In this document: positions 52,708 through 60,133 of the stretch, piece by piece
How the letters are laid out: each line of letters begins with the position of its first letter
How positions within the stretch are numbered: the first letter of the stretch is position 1
Source: Lachnospiraceae bacterium
GTDB taxonomy: Bacteria > Bacillota > Clostridia > Lachnospirales > Lachnospiraceae
Assembly (NCBI GenBank): GCA_014804615.1
Contig: JAAUZL010000024.1
Coordinates: forward strand, 288,809 to 352,808
Length of the DNA: 64,000 bases
Direction of reading: 5' to 3'
The notes under the pieces: generated by a model
What the model was told of the DNA's origin: nothing
Database searches by the model: none
What the model saw: the letters and a program-made list of their open reading frames with translations, nothing else
Made by a program: the position numbers and the translations under genes

Positions 52708-54378
52708 CTATTTATATTGTTTATATATTGGTTTTGGAAATTTGATATTCAACAATGACCGAAACACGGGATTCTGAACAATGTATTCACCCTGTTTCAG
52801 TCTTGTCATCATATTTTTATACACTTGCGGAACATATTTGTAATCCGCTTTTGCAATTTCTATTGCATTAGTCCTTCCATATGCATGTGTTGAACAATTA
52901 CCCGTTACTCTGTTATGAATTGCACTCCTAAACTGCTCCGCTGAAAAAAGTATGATTCCAAGAGAACGCCCTCTTTCAGCAATATCTAATATTTGGCGTA
53001 ATATAGGCGAACTCTTTGGTGTATCTGTTGATGCATACTTATTTAACTCATCAATGAAAATAACAATCTTCTTTGGCGGATTCAGCGTATCATCATCGCT
53101 AAATTGTCCTAACTGCAAATCATAGATTGTACGAATAGCATCACCAAATACAAAGCCTTGCATATCTTCATTCAATTTAGCAATGTCAATTACATGGACT
53201 TCGTTCTTTTTAATATGTTTTAAAGCCTCCCCTATGCGCACTTCTTCTTTAGTATTATGGATATTACCAAATATTTCATTTCGGTAAATTGACTTACGAA
53301 TAATTCTATTAAACTTTCTCCAGCTTGCGACCGTTATTTCTTTATCCCCACTAGATCCTGCTTTGCAATTATTTTGTACCTCATCAAGAAAATCCTCCCA
53401 GTCTTCCAAACCGCCAAATTTCCCTTGATTTGTAATAATATAGTTAATTATAGAATCCATAGTCTGCTGCGGATCATCCATACTTGCAAACATTAAATCC
53501 AAATTGTCCTTGTCATCTTCGTATGTATATTTATAAAGATGTGCTTTCCCTAACTTCTTTTGATTGTCATATGCTTCTTTACTCAAGTATGTATTTCCAA
53601 CTTTGTTTGATGAATATGGATAATAATATTGAACATTTCTAAACGGTTCTGTACTCATTCCAAGCTTCTTATATAAATCAAATGTGTCCTTTCTTTCACT
53701 CGCTGTTTCAAAATCACCCTCCTCGTCAAGAGCTAACAAATCACTCCCTTTCACATTAAACAGCACAAAAGCGACCTCTTCATCTTCTTCATTCCCATTT
53801 ATTAAACACTTATCCTGAATAGCTTTCAACAGAAACATCGCATAAGAAGTTTTTGCAGCCAATCCTGATATCCCCGATATATTTAAATGCGCTCCCTCTG
53901 GTCCAATTAGAAATCTTGAATCCATTTGAACAGGTAATGTGATTTTATCTTCATCTCCTGTATACATTTCAAGATATCCACATGTAACAGGATTTTTGAC
54001 ATTATTCAATCCTAATGCCTCAGAAACCTCATTTTCATCAGCCAGCTCAACTTTTGAGTTGTTTGCTAGTGGTATGTATATATTTCCTGTATTTCCAATC
54101 ACTCTTGCCTTTACATAATTCATTCCTATTCGATGTGTATTCTCGTCTGCCTCAACGTTTCCAAAATCATTAGAAACATAATCTGCCAAAAAATTAGCAG
54201 TATCCGTAATATGTGATATTTCTTCAATAACTCCATATGAAACACTTTTTTGAAGATGACTCACCTTCACAACATCAAACGGATTTAAAATCAGATCCTG
54301 CCTTGTCCAAAAATAAAAATCATCAATTGTAGATGGATTTTTTTCTGTTGCGATAACCTTACCTATTACTCTACCCAT
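52708..54378 (-). CDS. HerA-like ATPase with an unusual P-loop
   Basis: The 556-residue protein has an N-terminal HAS-barrel-like region (GRVIGKVIATEKN; VVKVSHLQKSVSYGVIEEI) and an ATPase core. The Walker A is NISGISGLAAKTSYAM (about 167-181), where an Ala replaces the Gly before the Lys. The Walker B is KIVIFIDELNKYA with Asp443-Glu444, and RGRSLGIILFSAEQFRSAI gives the sensor/Arg-finger region, as in HerA-FtsK proteins. HerA forms hexamers that translocate on DNA and work with NurA nucleases in archaea. It lies between the NurA-like and Hsp90-like genes with 15-17 base gaps. The altered P-loop may be functional, as other bacterial HerA relatives also differ there. Confidence 0.82.
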   Translation of the reverse strand: MGRVIGKVIATEKNPSTIDDFYFWTRQDLILNPFDVVKVSHLQKSVSYGVIEEISHITDTANFLADYVSNDFGNVEADENTHRIGMNYVKARVIGNTGNIYIPLANNSKVELADENEVSEALGLNNVKNPVTCGYLEMYTGDEDKITLPVQMDSRFLIGPEGAHLNISGISGLAAKTSYAMFLLKAIQDKCLINGNEEDEEVAFVLFNVKGSDLLALDEEGDFETASERKDTFDLYKKLGMSTEPFRNVQYYYPYSSNKVGNTYLSKEAYDNQKKLGKAHLYKYTYEDDKDNLDLMFASMDDPQQTMDSIINYIITNQGKFGGLEDWEDFLDEVQNNCKAGSSGDKEITVASWRKFNRIIRKSIYRNEIFGNIHNTKEEVRIGEALKHIKKNEVHVIDIAKLNEDMQGFVFGDAIRTIYDLQLGQFSDDDTLNPPKKIVIFIDELNKYASTDTPKSSPILRQILDIAERGRSLGIILFSAEQFRSAIHNRVTGNCSTHAYGRTNAIEIAKADYKYVPQVYKNMMTRLKQGEYIVQNPVFRSLLNIKFPKPIYKQYK

Positions 54379-54395
54379 ATATAACAGCCTTTCTG

Positions 54396-55541
54396 TTAAA
54401 ATAAATTTAAAAACATTGTATCACTAAAATATTTACTTTTTGCATAACACTCTGTAACATATACTGGATATAAATGGTTTGCCCATCTTGAATCCGCTCC
54501 ATAACAAACCGGATTACGTTCATTAATAATATTTGCAGAAATTAAATCTACTTCTTCCGTATCCAACCCCTTATTCATTTGTTCTTCAGTAACCAAGATT
54601 TTCTCAATCTTTAAAATACCATCAAATGCATTAGCCGTATACTTTTTATCTCTAATTCGCAAATACCATACTGCATATTTCATTCCTTCAAGTCTCGGTG
54701 AAGAATACAAACTTACTGGTGTTCTATGATATAATTTCAAATCAGCTATCATATCTGAGTTGTTCTTTTTCTTTTTATCTTTACAATTCTCAGGATTAAA
54801 CGATTTTGATACGCCAACCACATAGCTAAAATTCTTTTGAAATTTGCGTTTTTCCCTCTCATTTTTTATATGGTCAACACGATATTCCAATGAACCATCT
54901 TTCATAAGATAATGTGTTGAATTAATTCTATTCTCTGAGACCAGCTTTGTTACCATGTCAATTTCACGTTGAATCATCAAATCCTGTATTACTGCAATTC
55001 CTTTGCTTTCAATTCTTTCAAATTCATCAACTTTTGTGTTGTAAGGTAAAATTTCTGTAAACTGTATATTATGATGTTTTAATCTGGAATTTTCATTTAA
55101 TTTGCTGCACAAATTTGAAAAATACACTGTTTTATTCCAATCACTTTGACTCGCTACTTTGGGTAGGGCAATTGCCAATCTTCTATCAAAATCATATTTC
55201 TGCATTTCTTTATTAACACGTTTGCAGCAACTTACTCCAACTTGTCCAGCAATTACAGGATATACCTTATTTTTATAAGCAATATCGTCTACTTTATATG
55301 TATGGCGTGAGCCATCCAAGAAATATGTAAACAATGGGTTCCCATTCCGACACTGGTCTGCCTTTCTCAACATACTAATCGCTTTATCTGGAGGAAGTGT
55401 TTCACCATATTTTTCCCATGTAATTTCCTGATGGTCATCATAGTCAAAAGAAAGTATTTCAGAACCTTCACATATATATTTATATGTTCTATAGCTCTTT
55501 CCTCCTGTTTCATGAGCAATAATATCCATTATACTATCCAA
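54396..55541 (-). CDS. NurA-like nuclease-domain protein
   Basis: The 381-residue protein shows TYFLDGSRHTYKVDDI (Asp76-Gly-Ser), the conserved first acidic motif of NurA nucleases. Later it has YRVDHIKNEREKRKFQKNF, VVGVSKSFNPENC and a C-terminal KYAVWYLRIRD ... LYPVYVTECYAKSK block that also fits the fold. NurA pairs with HerA to resect DNA ends, and here a HerA-like gene follows by 17 bases. The start at 55541 is a TTG preceded by AAGGAGAGG; an ATG at 55529 is the alternative. It is the first intact gene of the island operon and its leader overlaps the remains of an XRE regulator. Confidence 0.7.
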   Translation of the reverse strand: MDSIMDIIAHETGGKSYRTYKYICEGSEILSFDYDDHQEITWEKYGETLPPDKAISMLRKADQCRNGNPLFTYFLDGSRHTYKVDDIAYKNKVYPVIAGQVGVSCCKRVNKEMQKYDFDRRLAIALPKVASQSDWNKTVYFSNLCSKLNENSRLKHHNIQFTEILPYNTKVDEFERIESKGIAVIQDLMIQREIDMVTKLVSENRINSTHYLMKDGSLEYRVDHIKNEREKRKFQKNFSYVVGVSKSFNPENCKDKKKKNNSDMIADLKLYHRTPVSLYSSPRLEGMKYAVWYLRIRDKKYTANAFDGILKIEKILVTEEQMNKGLDTEEVDLISANIINERNPVCYGADSRWANHLYPVYVTECYAKSKYFSDTMFLNLF

Positions 55542-55544
55542 TAG

Positions 55545-55752
55545 CTACACCCTCTCCTTAAAATCTATCGTACATATATCACTCAATTGACATGCAAGCA
55601 CCCTGCACAACCGAACCAATACATCAAGTGATGCCATTTCATTTTTTGTAAGTTTTGCAAATATACTCGTACTAAGCCTTGCTGCTATCCTTAATTACGT
55701 TTTTGTTAATTTTTTTCTTTCATCATTTTCCATAAGCAATCGAATTTATCAT
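55545..55752 (-). pseudogene. Decayed XRE-type helix-turn-helix regulator
   Basis: Too short and broken for the ORF track. The frame reads ERKKLTKT, a TAA stop, then LRIAARLSTSIFAKLTKNEM and ASLDVLVRLCRVLACQLSDI. That is the small XRE/HTH_26 type of regulator common before mobile and toxin or restriction genes. An ATG with an AGGAGAA site lies at 55752 but is in another frame, so at least one frameshift (probably in an A7 run) and one nonsense change are present. It ends 3 bases before the NurA-like start, so it was probably the first gene of the same operon. Confidence 0.65.
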
Positions 55753-55904
55753 GTACACTATTCTCCTAACCAAATATATACATGAATATTTTACCATCAG
55801 AATATACCATTTTCAACAAACGCTTTCGTTTTCTCGAAACATTAAACCATAAAATTGCATAAAACCCACAAATGGGACAGATACCCTCTGCCCCATTCTA
55901 ATCC
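55753..55904. other. AT-rich spacer, probable promoter region of the island operon
   Basis: About 150 bases with no gene. It lies between the broken XRE gene and the TnpV remnant. It is very AT-rich, and several -10-like TAT-rich boxes occur on the minus strand, none clearly better than the rest. Confidence 0.45.
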
Positions 55905-56180
55905 TCATAATGTATATATAATTTCCTCCCTCACAATCTCCTCCGCTCTCGCCCAAATATTATTCATTTTCCTAAAAATCCCAAAGTTTGGATTTTATAC
56001 CCAAAGCATCTGATCCTATTCCTTTAACTGTTCTGTCTCTTTCTCCTACATTGCCATCTGCTCTATAAGCAAATCAAATCTTTCCTCTGCTTGTTCCTGT
56101 ATCAAAAGCAGATGTTTCTTTAATTCCCTTGATAGCAGCAATCCCGAATAAATACCTCTCCTGTGATTTTCCAAATATGA
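55905..56180 (-). pseudogene. TnpV transposon protein remnant
   Basis: Read on the minus strand straight after the pseF stop codon, the same frame gives SYLENHRRGIYSGLLLSREL, IQEQAEERFDLLIEQMA, ETEQLKE, DQMLWV and then MNNIWARAEEIVREEIIYTL before a final stop. These blocks in this order match the small TnpV proteins of clostridial Tn4451-type elements. Three in-frame stop codons break it, and about nine odd codons forming a small palindrome are inserted before MNNI. The N-terminal part is missing. It marks a past mobile-element event at the right edge of the island. Confidence 0.75.
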
Positions 56181-56921
56181 TTACTTGATGATAGTAGCGG
56201 CCCTGCCAGATTCAACTGTTCTACCACCCTCACACGCTTTCCGCATCATTCGGTATTTTATCTCCGCCAGTTCCCAGTCCGACGGATTGTCGATATCCTG
56301 CACCTCCGTCTCCGGCACAATGATGGGCAGATACCCGTCCGGCAGATCCCCTCTGCAGGCGCGGTAACGCGTCACGTGATAACAGTAAAACTGTCCGCTG
56401 TCGTGATACATGGGCTCCAGATCCTGAGACCGTTTCATGGCATTTTCGGGATAGCAGTACGCAAGTTTTCCCTCGCGGATTGCCATACCCCGCTGGGGCG
56501 GAAAGGAGAACCGCACCACGGGCATTACTCCTGAAGCATCCTTCTCTATCAGAAGGGACATAGCCTCCTGCAGTTTCCCCGCTGTCACAAAGGGCGCGGT
56601 GGGATAGATACAGGCCATATAGTCAAAAAGCTCACCACGTTTTTCGTAGGTTTCCAGCACTTCCATCAGCACATCGTCCGTGGTGGCAAAGTCTCCCGAC
56701 GTGGCCTCACTTCTCATAAAGGGCACCACCGCCCCTGCCTCACGCGCGATCCGCGCGATCCCCTCATCATCGGTGGACACCATGACCTCCCGGAAAATGC
56801 CCGCCTCCAGTGCCGCCTCGATGGCATAAGTAAGCATGGGCTTTCCCATAAACTCTTTCACATTCTTTCCCGGGATACGCTTACTACCGCCCCGCGCCGT
56901 AATAATCGCTATTGCATTCAT
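56181..56921 (-). CDS. pseF: Pseudaminic acid cytidylyltransferase (PseF)
   Basis: The 246-residue enzyme has the CTP-binding start AIITARGGSKRIPGKNVKEF, then MVSTDDEGIARIAREAGA, YPTAPFVTAGKLQEAM and VQDIDNPSDWELAEIKYRMM, as in PseF/NeuA-type CMP-sugar synthetases. It activates pseudaminic acid with CTP for the transferases. The start at 56921 has GGAGGGAACG. After the usual end near YRMMRK there is a tail of about 17 residues that runs straight into the TnpV remnant in the same frame, so the C-terminus may have been altered by the insertion. A sialic or legionaminic acid substrate is less likely given PseI, PseC and PseB. Confidence 0.9.
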   Translation of the reverse strand: MNAIAIITARGGSKRIPGKNVKEFMGKPMLTYAIEAALEAGIFREVMVSTDDEGIARIAREAGAVVPFMRSEATSGDFATTDDVLMEVLETYEKRGELFDYMACIYPTAPFVTAGKLQEAMSLLIEKDASGVMPVVRFSFPPQRGMAIREGKLAYCYPENAMKRSQDLEPMYHDSGQFYCYHVTRYRACRGDLPDGYLPIIVPETEVQDIDNPSDWELAEIKYRMMRKACEGGRTVESGRAATIIK

Positions 56922-56948
56922 CGTTCCCTCCAAAATTGACTGATATAG

Positions 56949-59093
56949 TCAATCTTTCATACACATATAAATTTCATCCGCGATCCGCTCTGCACCTCGT
57001 CCATCCGTGACCTCGGAAAGTTTTTCCTTCATGCACTCCCGCAGCGATACATCCGTGATCATTTTCCTGATCCCGTCACACACCGCTTCGACGCACGCCT
57101 CCCTGTCCTGCCGGATATCACCCGCATAGAGCATACGCCCCTGCTCTGCGAAGAAATCTTTGTCGTACCGCTGGTTATCCGCCGTCACAAAGAATACCGT
57201 GGGCACCTGCATGGCGCTCAGCTCAAACAACATCGTTCCCGCTGCGGATACCGCTCCGTCGCACTCTGCCATCAAACCCGCCATATCCCGGCAGGGCCGA
57301 TAAAGCTTTACATTCGGATGCTCCTCTGCAAAGGAGACAAGCTCCCGCTCTCTGGGGTGCCTGCCGCCGACTACCGTGTGGAAAACAACCTTTTCCAGTC
57401 CCTCTGTCTCCACGGCTCTCTGTAAAATCCCCAGAAGCGCATCCTGAGCATCACCGCCGCCACTGGAAAGAAGCACAGAAAATGTTCCATCCTCTGGTCG
57501 AGAGGCTGAACGCGTTTCTCTTCCAAACTCCTCCCGCAAAGGCACATAGTCCGGCCCCAGAAGAAGCTTTGTTTTATCGCCGTAGGTCTCCTTATAGGGG
57601 AACCGCGCATGATATGCATTGTAATTGATCAAAACATCCACCGGGCAGACCACATCAAAACAATCGTCGATCCATATAAGCTTTGCCACATCCCGCAGTT
57701 CCTCGAAATAGGCGGGCGTCACCTGATAGGAATCCACCAGAAGCGTCTGAATCCCTGCCAAAGACAGCATTCTCTTCAATCTGGGAATCTCTTTCTCCAT
57801 CTGGTTCCACTGCGTATGCAGACAAACCTGCTCCATTCCTGCCTCGGACAGCATCTTCTGTGCCCCTTCGTCCGCCGTAAAAAACAAGACCCGGCATCCC
57901 TTCTTTCGCAGCTGCCTGGCGATGGTGATACAGCGCATGATATGCCCTGTGGCAACTGTGTCATTCGCATCCGCTCGTATTCCGATCACAGTCTGCTCTT
58001 CATATGCAGAAAGCACCTGTGCGATCCGTTCCATCTCCCGGATGCCATATCGCTGGTCAATGGGCAGCGCCAGCAAATGCTCGTAGATATAGTCCTCATC
58101 CCCCTCAAAAAAATCAGGAGCATCCTCACTAAAAGGCCAGAGCACCGGAGCGTAAATATCATGTTCCGTCAAAAATCTCTGCAGATCCTCCCGCTCCTTC
58201 GCGTAGATGGGCAGATAGAGCGGCGCCTCCACTCCCTGCATGACCAGAACCGGCCGCAGTCTTTTCATGCCTATCATCTTTTCATATAAAAAGCTCTGAT
58301 TCTCCGCTCTTTTATGTCTGGCCGCCTCCTCATCCGTCTCAGACAGGATTGCCGCAGACACGCCGGACATTCGGCGCACCCCTTCATACCGATCCAGCGC
58401 CTCCTCCAGAGAGCGGTTCTTACGCAAAAAAAGCTCCTTTTTCTCTGGCAGAACTTCCGCACCCTGTAAATATTCCCATTTTTGAACCAGGGGTTCCAGC
58501 CTCTCCTCTGCGTAAGCTTCCCCGTCCTGCAGAACATCCTCTGCCAACGGCAAATCAGAGACCACAAATCCGCCATCGGGAACCGGATACCATTTACGCA
58601 GACTTCCCACTACAAAATCCGCTTCCTGCCCCGCCGCTTCCAGATAGTAGGACTGGGTCACATCCTCCATCACCAAAATACCGCTCTTTCTGAACACCGG
58701 AAGCTGCGCCCGCAGATCGCTGAAAGTGTCTTCTCCGTAGTAAGGGTGAACAAAAACAAGTCCCGGATTCGTTTCCAGAATCATCTGAAAAAGTGTTTCT
58801 CCGGTCGATTCGAGTCCACTGTCCACCGCATAGAAGATAAGCTCCCATCCTCTGTGACGAAAAGGTGCAAACACTGAATCGCACATATAAGCCGGCATCA
58901 GACACCGCTTCGGGACATCCGGTCTCTCCCGTTCCAGACTGATCAGGGCAAGCTCAATAGCCTCTCTGCCGGAAGCCGTATAAGATTTATGCTTTTTCCC
59001 ATACTTCTCCACATGATTCAGGCACAATGTTTCTGCTTCCACACGCTTCCCGGTCACAGCGGGAGCCACTTCATAGATACTTCCGATCTCCAT
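56949..59093 (-). CDS. Fusion: DegT-like aminotransferase domain plus PseG UDP-sugar hydrolase domain
   Basis: The 714-residue protein joins two units. Residues 1 to about 360 form a PLP aminotransferase-like domain: SYTASGREAIELALISL (phosphate cup), LVMEDVTQSYYLEAAGQEAD and VVGSLRKWYPVPDGG, where Lys167 is the expected Schiff-base residue. From about residue 370 a GT-B-type PseG unit begins: IGIRADANDTVATGHIMRC, LLVDSYQVTPAYFEELRD and VLLSSGGGDAQDA. PseG removes UDP from the diacetamido altrose before PseI acts. A separate PseC aminotransferase exists in the locus, so the N-terminal unit is probably for another sugar or a further modification. The start at 59093 lies 2 bases after the GT2 stop and has a GGGAAG site. 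Confidence 0.85.
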   Translation of the reverse strand: MEIGSIYEVAPAVTGKRVEAETLCLNHVEKYGKKHKSYTASGREAIELALISLERERPDVPKRCLMPAYMCDSVFAPFRHRGWELIFYAVDSGLESTGETLFQMILETNPGLVFVHPYYGEDTFSDLRAQLPVFRKSGILVMEDVTQSYYLEAAGQEADFVVGSLRKWYPVPDGGFVVSDLPLAEDVLQDGEAYAEERLEPLVQKWEYLQGAEVLPEKKELFLRKNRSLEEALDRYEGVRRMSGVSAAILSETDEEAARHKRAENQSFLYEKMIGMKRLRPVLVMQGVEAPLYLPIYAKEREDLQRFLTEHDIYAPVLWPFSEDAPDFFEGDEDYIYEHLLALPIDQRYGIREMERIAQVLSAYEEQTVIGIRADANDTVATGHIMRCITIARQLRKKGCRVLFFTADEGAQKMLSEAGMEQVCLHTQWNQMEKEIPRLKRMLSLAGIQTLLVDSYQVTPAYFEELRDVAKLIWIDDCFDVVCPVDVLINYNAYHARFPYKETYGDKTKLLLGPDYVPLREEFGRETRSASRPEDGTFSVLLSSGGGDAQDALLGILQRAVETEGLEKVVFHTVVGGRHPRERELVSFAEEHPNVKLYRPCRDMAGLMAECDGAVSAAGTMLFELSAMQVPTVFFVTADNQRYDKDFFAEQGRMLYAGDIRQDREACVEAVCDGIRKMITDVSLRECMKEKLSEVTDGRGAERIADEIYMCMKD

Positions 59094-59095
59094 GC

Positions 59096-60133
59096 CTACT
59101 TCCCTTTCCTGCTCCATTTCTTTCTCAGATTGCGATAGGTCCACAACAGTTTATAATATCCCACGAACAAAAGCGTAGATCTCATCTGCATGCGGATCAG
59201 CTTTTTTTCCTCCTCATGGGTTCGTTCACAATAATAGGGATTGCTTTGAAAATCAGGAAAGCGCCATCTAAGCTCCTGCCCCAGCTCTTTTACAAAACGG
59301 CAGCTCGTCCACTTTACTCCCGCCATATAGGTAAACAGCGTATTCACATAAAAAAGAAGGGTAAAGCTGTACTCTAATTCGGGACGATATCTGTCTAAAA
59401 AATCATGCCGTTCAGCCTCCGCAATCATCAGCCTTCCGGCCTCCATACGGTCCTCGCAGCGTTTCCTTGAAATAGTATGCACGGTAGAGGATTCGTGTTG
59501 ATAATAATAATACAACGGCTCCTCAATATACTCAAAATGCCTGGCCAGCACGAGATAAGAATTACCCAAAGCATTGTCCTCATAAAAAATATGCTCCGGA
59601 AACCACAATTCGTTATTCAGAATCATCTCACGGCGAAAGATCTTCACCACCAGACTTCCCCCGTCCAGGATCAGGCTCCGTCTTTTCTCATCGTCCAGCA
59701 CACCCGTCTGGCTCATTTTATTGTTGTGCACCACCTGTCCCACTTTCATCGAATGTTCTGAAGTGAGGCAATAATCGCAGCCCACCAGATCGGCTCCCGT
59801 CTCTTCTGCTCTTGTAAGCAGACGCTCATACATATCCGGCGTGATCCAGTCGTCACTGTCAATAAAGCCAATCCAATCTCCCTGCGCCATTTTCAGCCCT
59901 ATATTCTTAGCGCCTCCCTGATGCCTGTTTTCCTCCGAGTGCACCGCGCGAAACTTCTCGGAAAACCGCTTTTCATATTCTTGCAATATCGTCCACGATT
60001 CGTCGGTAGAGCAATCATCCACCGCAATGATCTCATAATCTGTGACAGTCTGTCCCACCAGAGAGTCCAGACAATATTCCAGTTTATGATCCGCCGCCAT
60101 ATTGAAGACCGGCACTATGATACTAAGCTTCAT
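59096..60133 (-). CDS. Glycosyltransferase family 2
   Basis: The 345-residue GT-A enzyme has the start KLSIIVPVFNMA, the UDP-binding block IIAVDDCSTDESW and the metal site GDWIGFIDSDDWITPDMY, then EHIFYEDNALG (a catalytic-base type E-D). The C-terminal 120 residues are basic and may bind the membrane surface. It overlaps the YfhO-like gene end by 11 bases, with GGAGAAT upstream. It lies among the Pse enzymes and adds an unknown residue of the same glycan. Confidence 0.9.
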   Translation of the reverse strand: MKLSIIVPVFNMAADHKLEYCLDSLVGQTVTDYEIIAVDDCSTDESWTILQEYEKRFSEKFRAVHSEENRHQGGAKNIGLKMAQGDWIGFIDSDDWITPDMYERLLTRAEETGADLVGCDYCLTSEHSMKVGQVVHNNKMSQTGVLDDEKRRSLILDGGSLVVKIFRREMILNNELWFPEHIFYEDNALGNSYLVLARHFEYIEEPLYYYYQHESSTVHTISRKRCEDRMEAGRLMIAEAERHDFLDRYRPELEYSFTLLFYVNTLFTYMAGVKWTSCRFVKELGQELRWRFPDFQSNPYYCERTHEEEKKLIRMQMRSTLLFVGYYKLLWTYRNLRKKWSRKGK

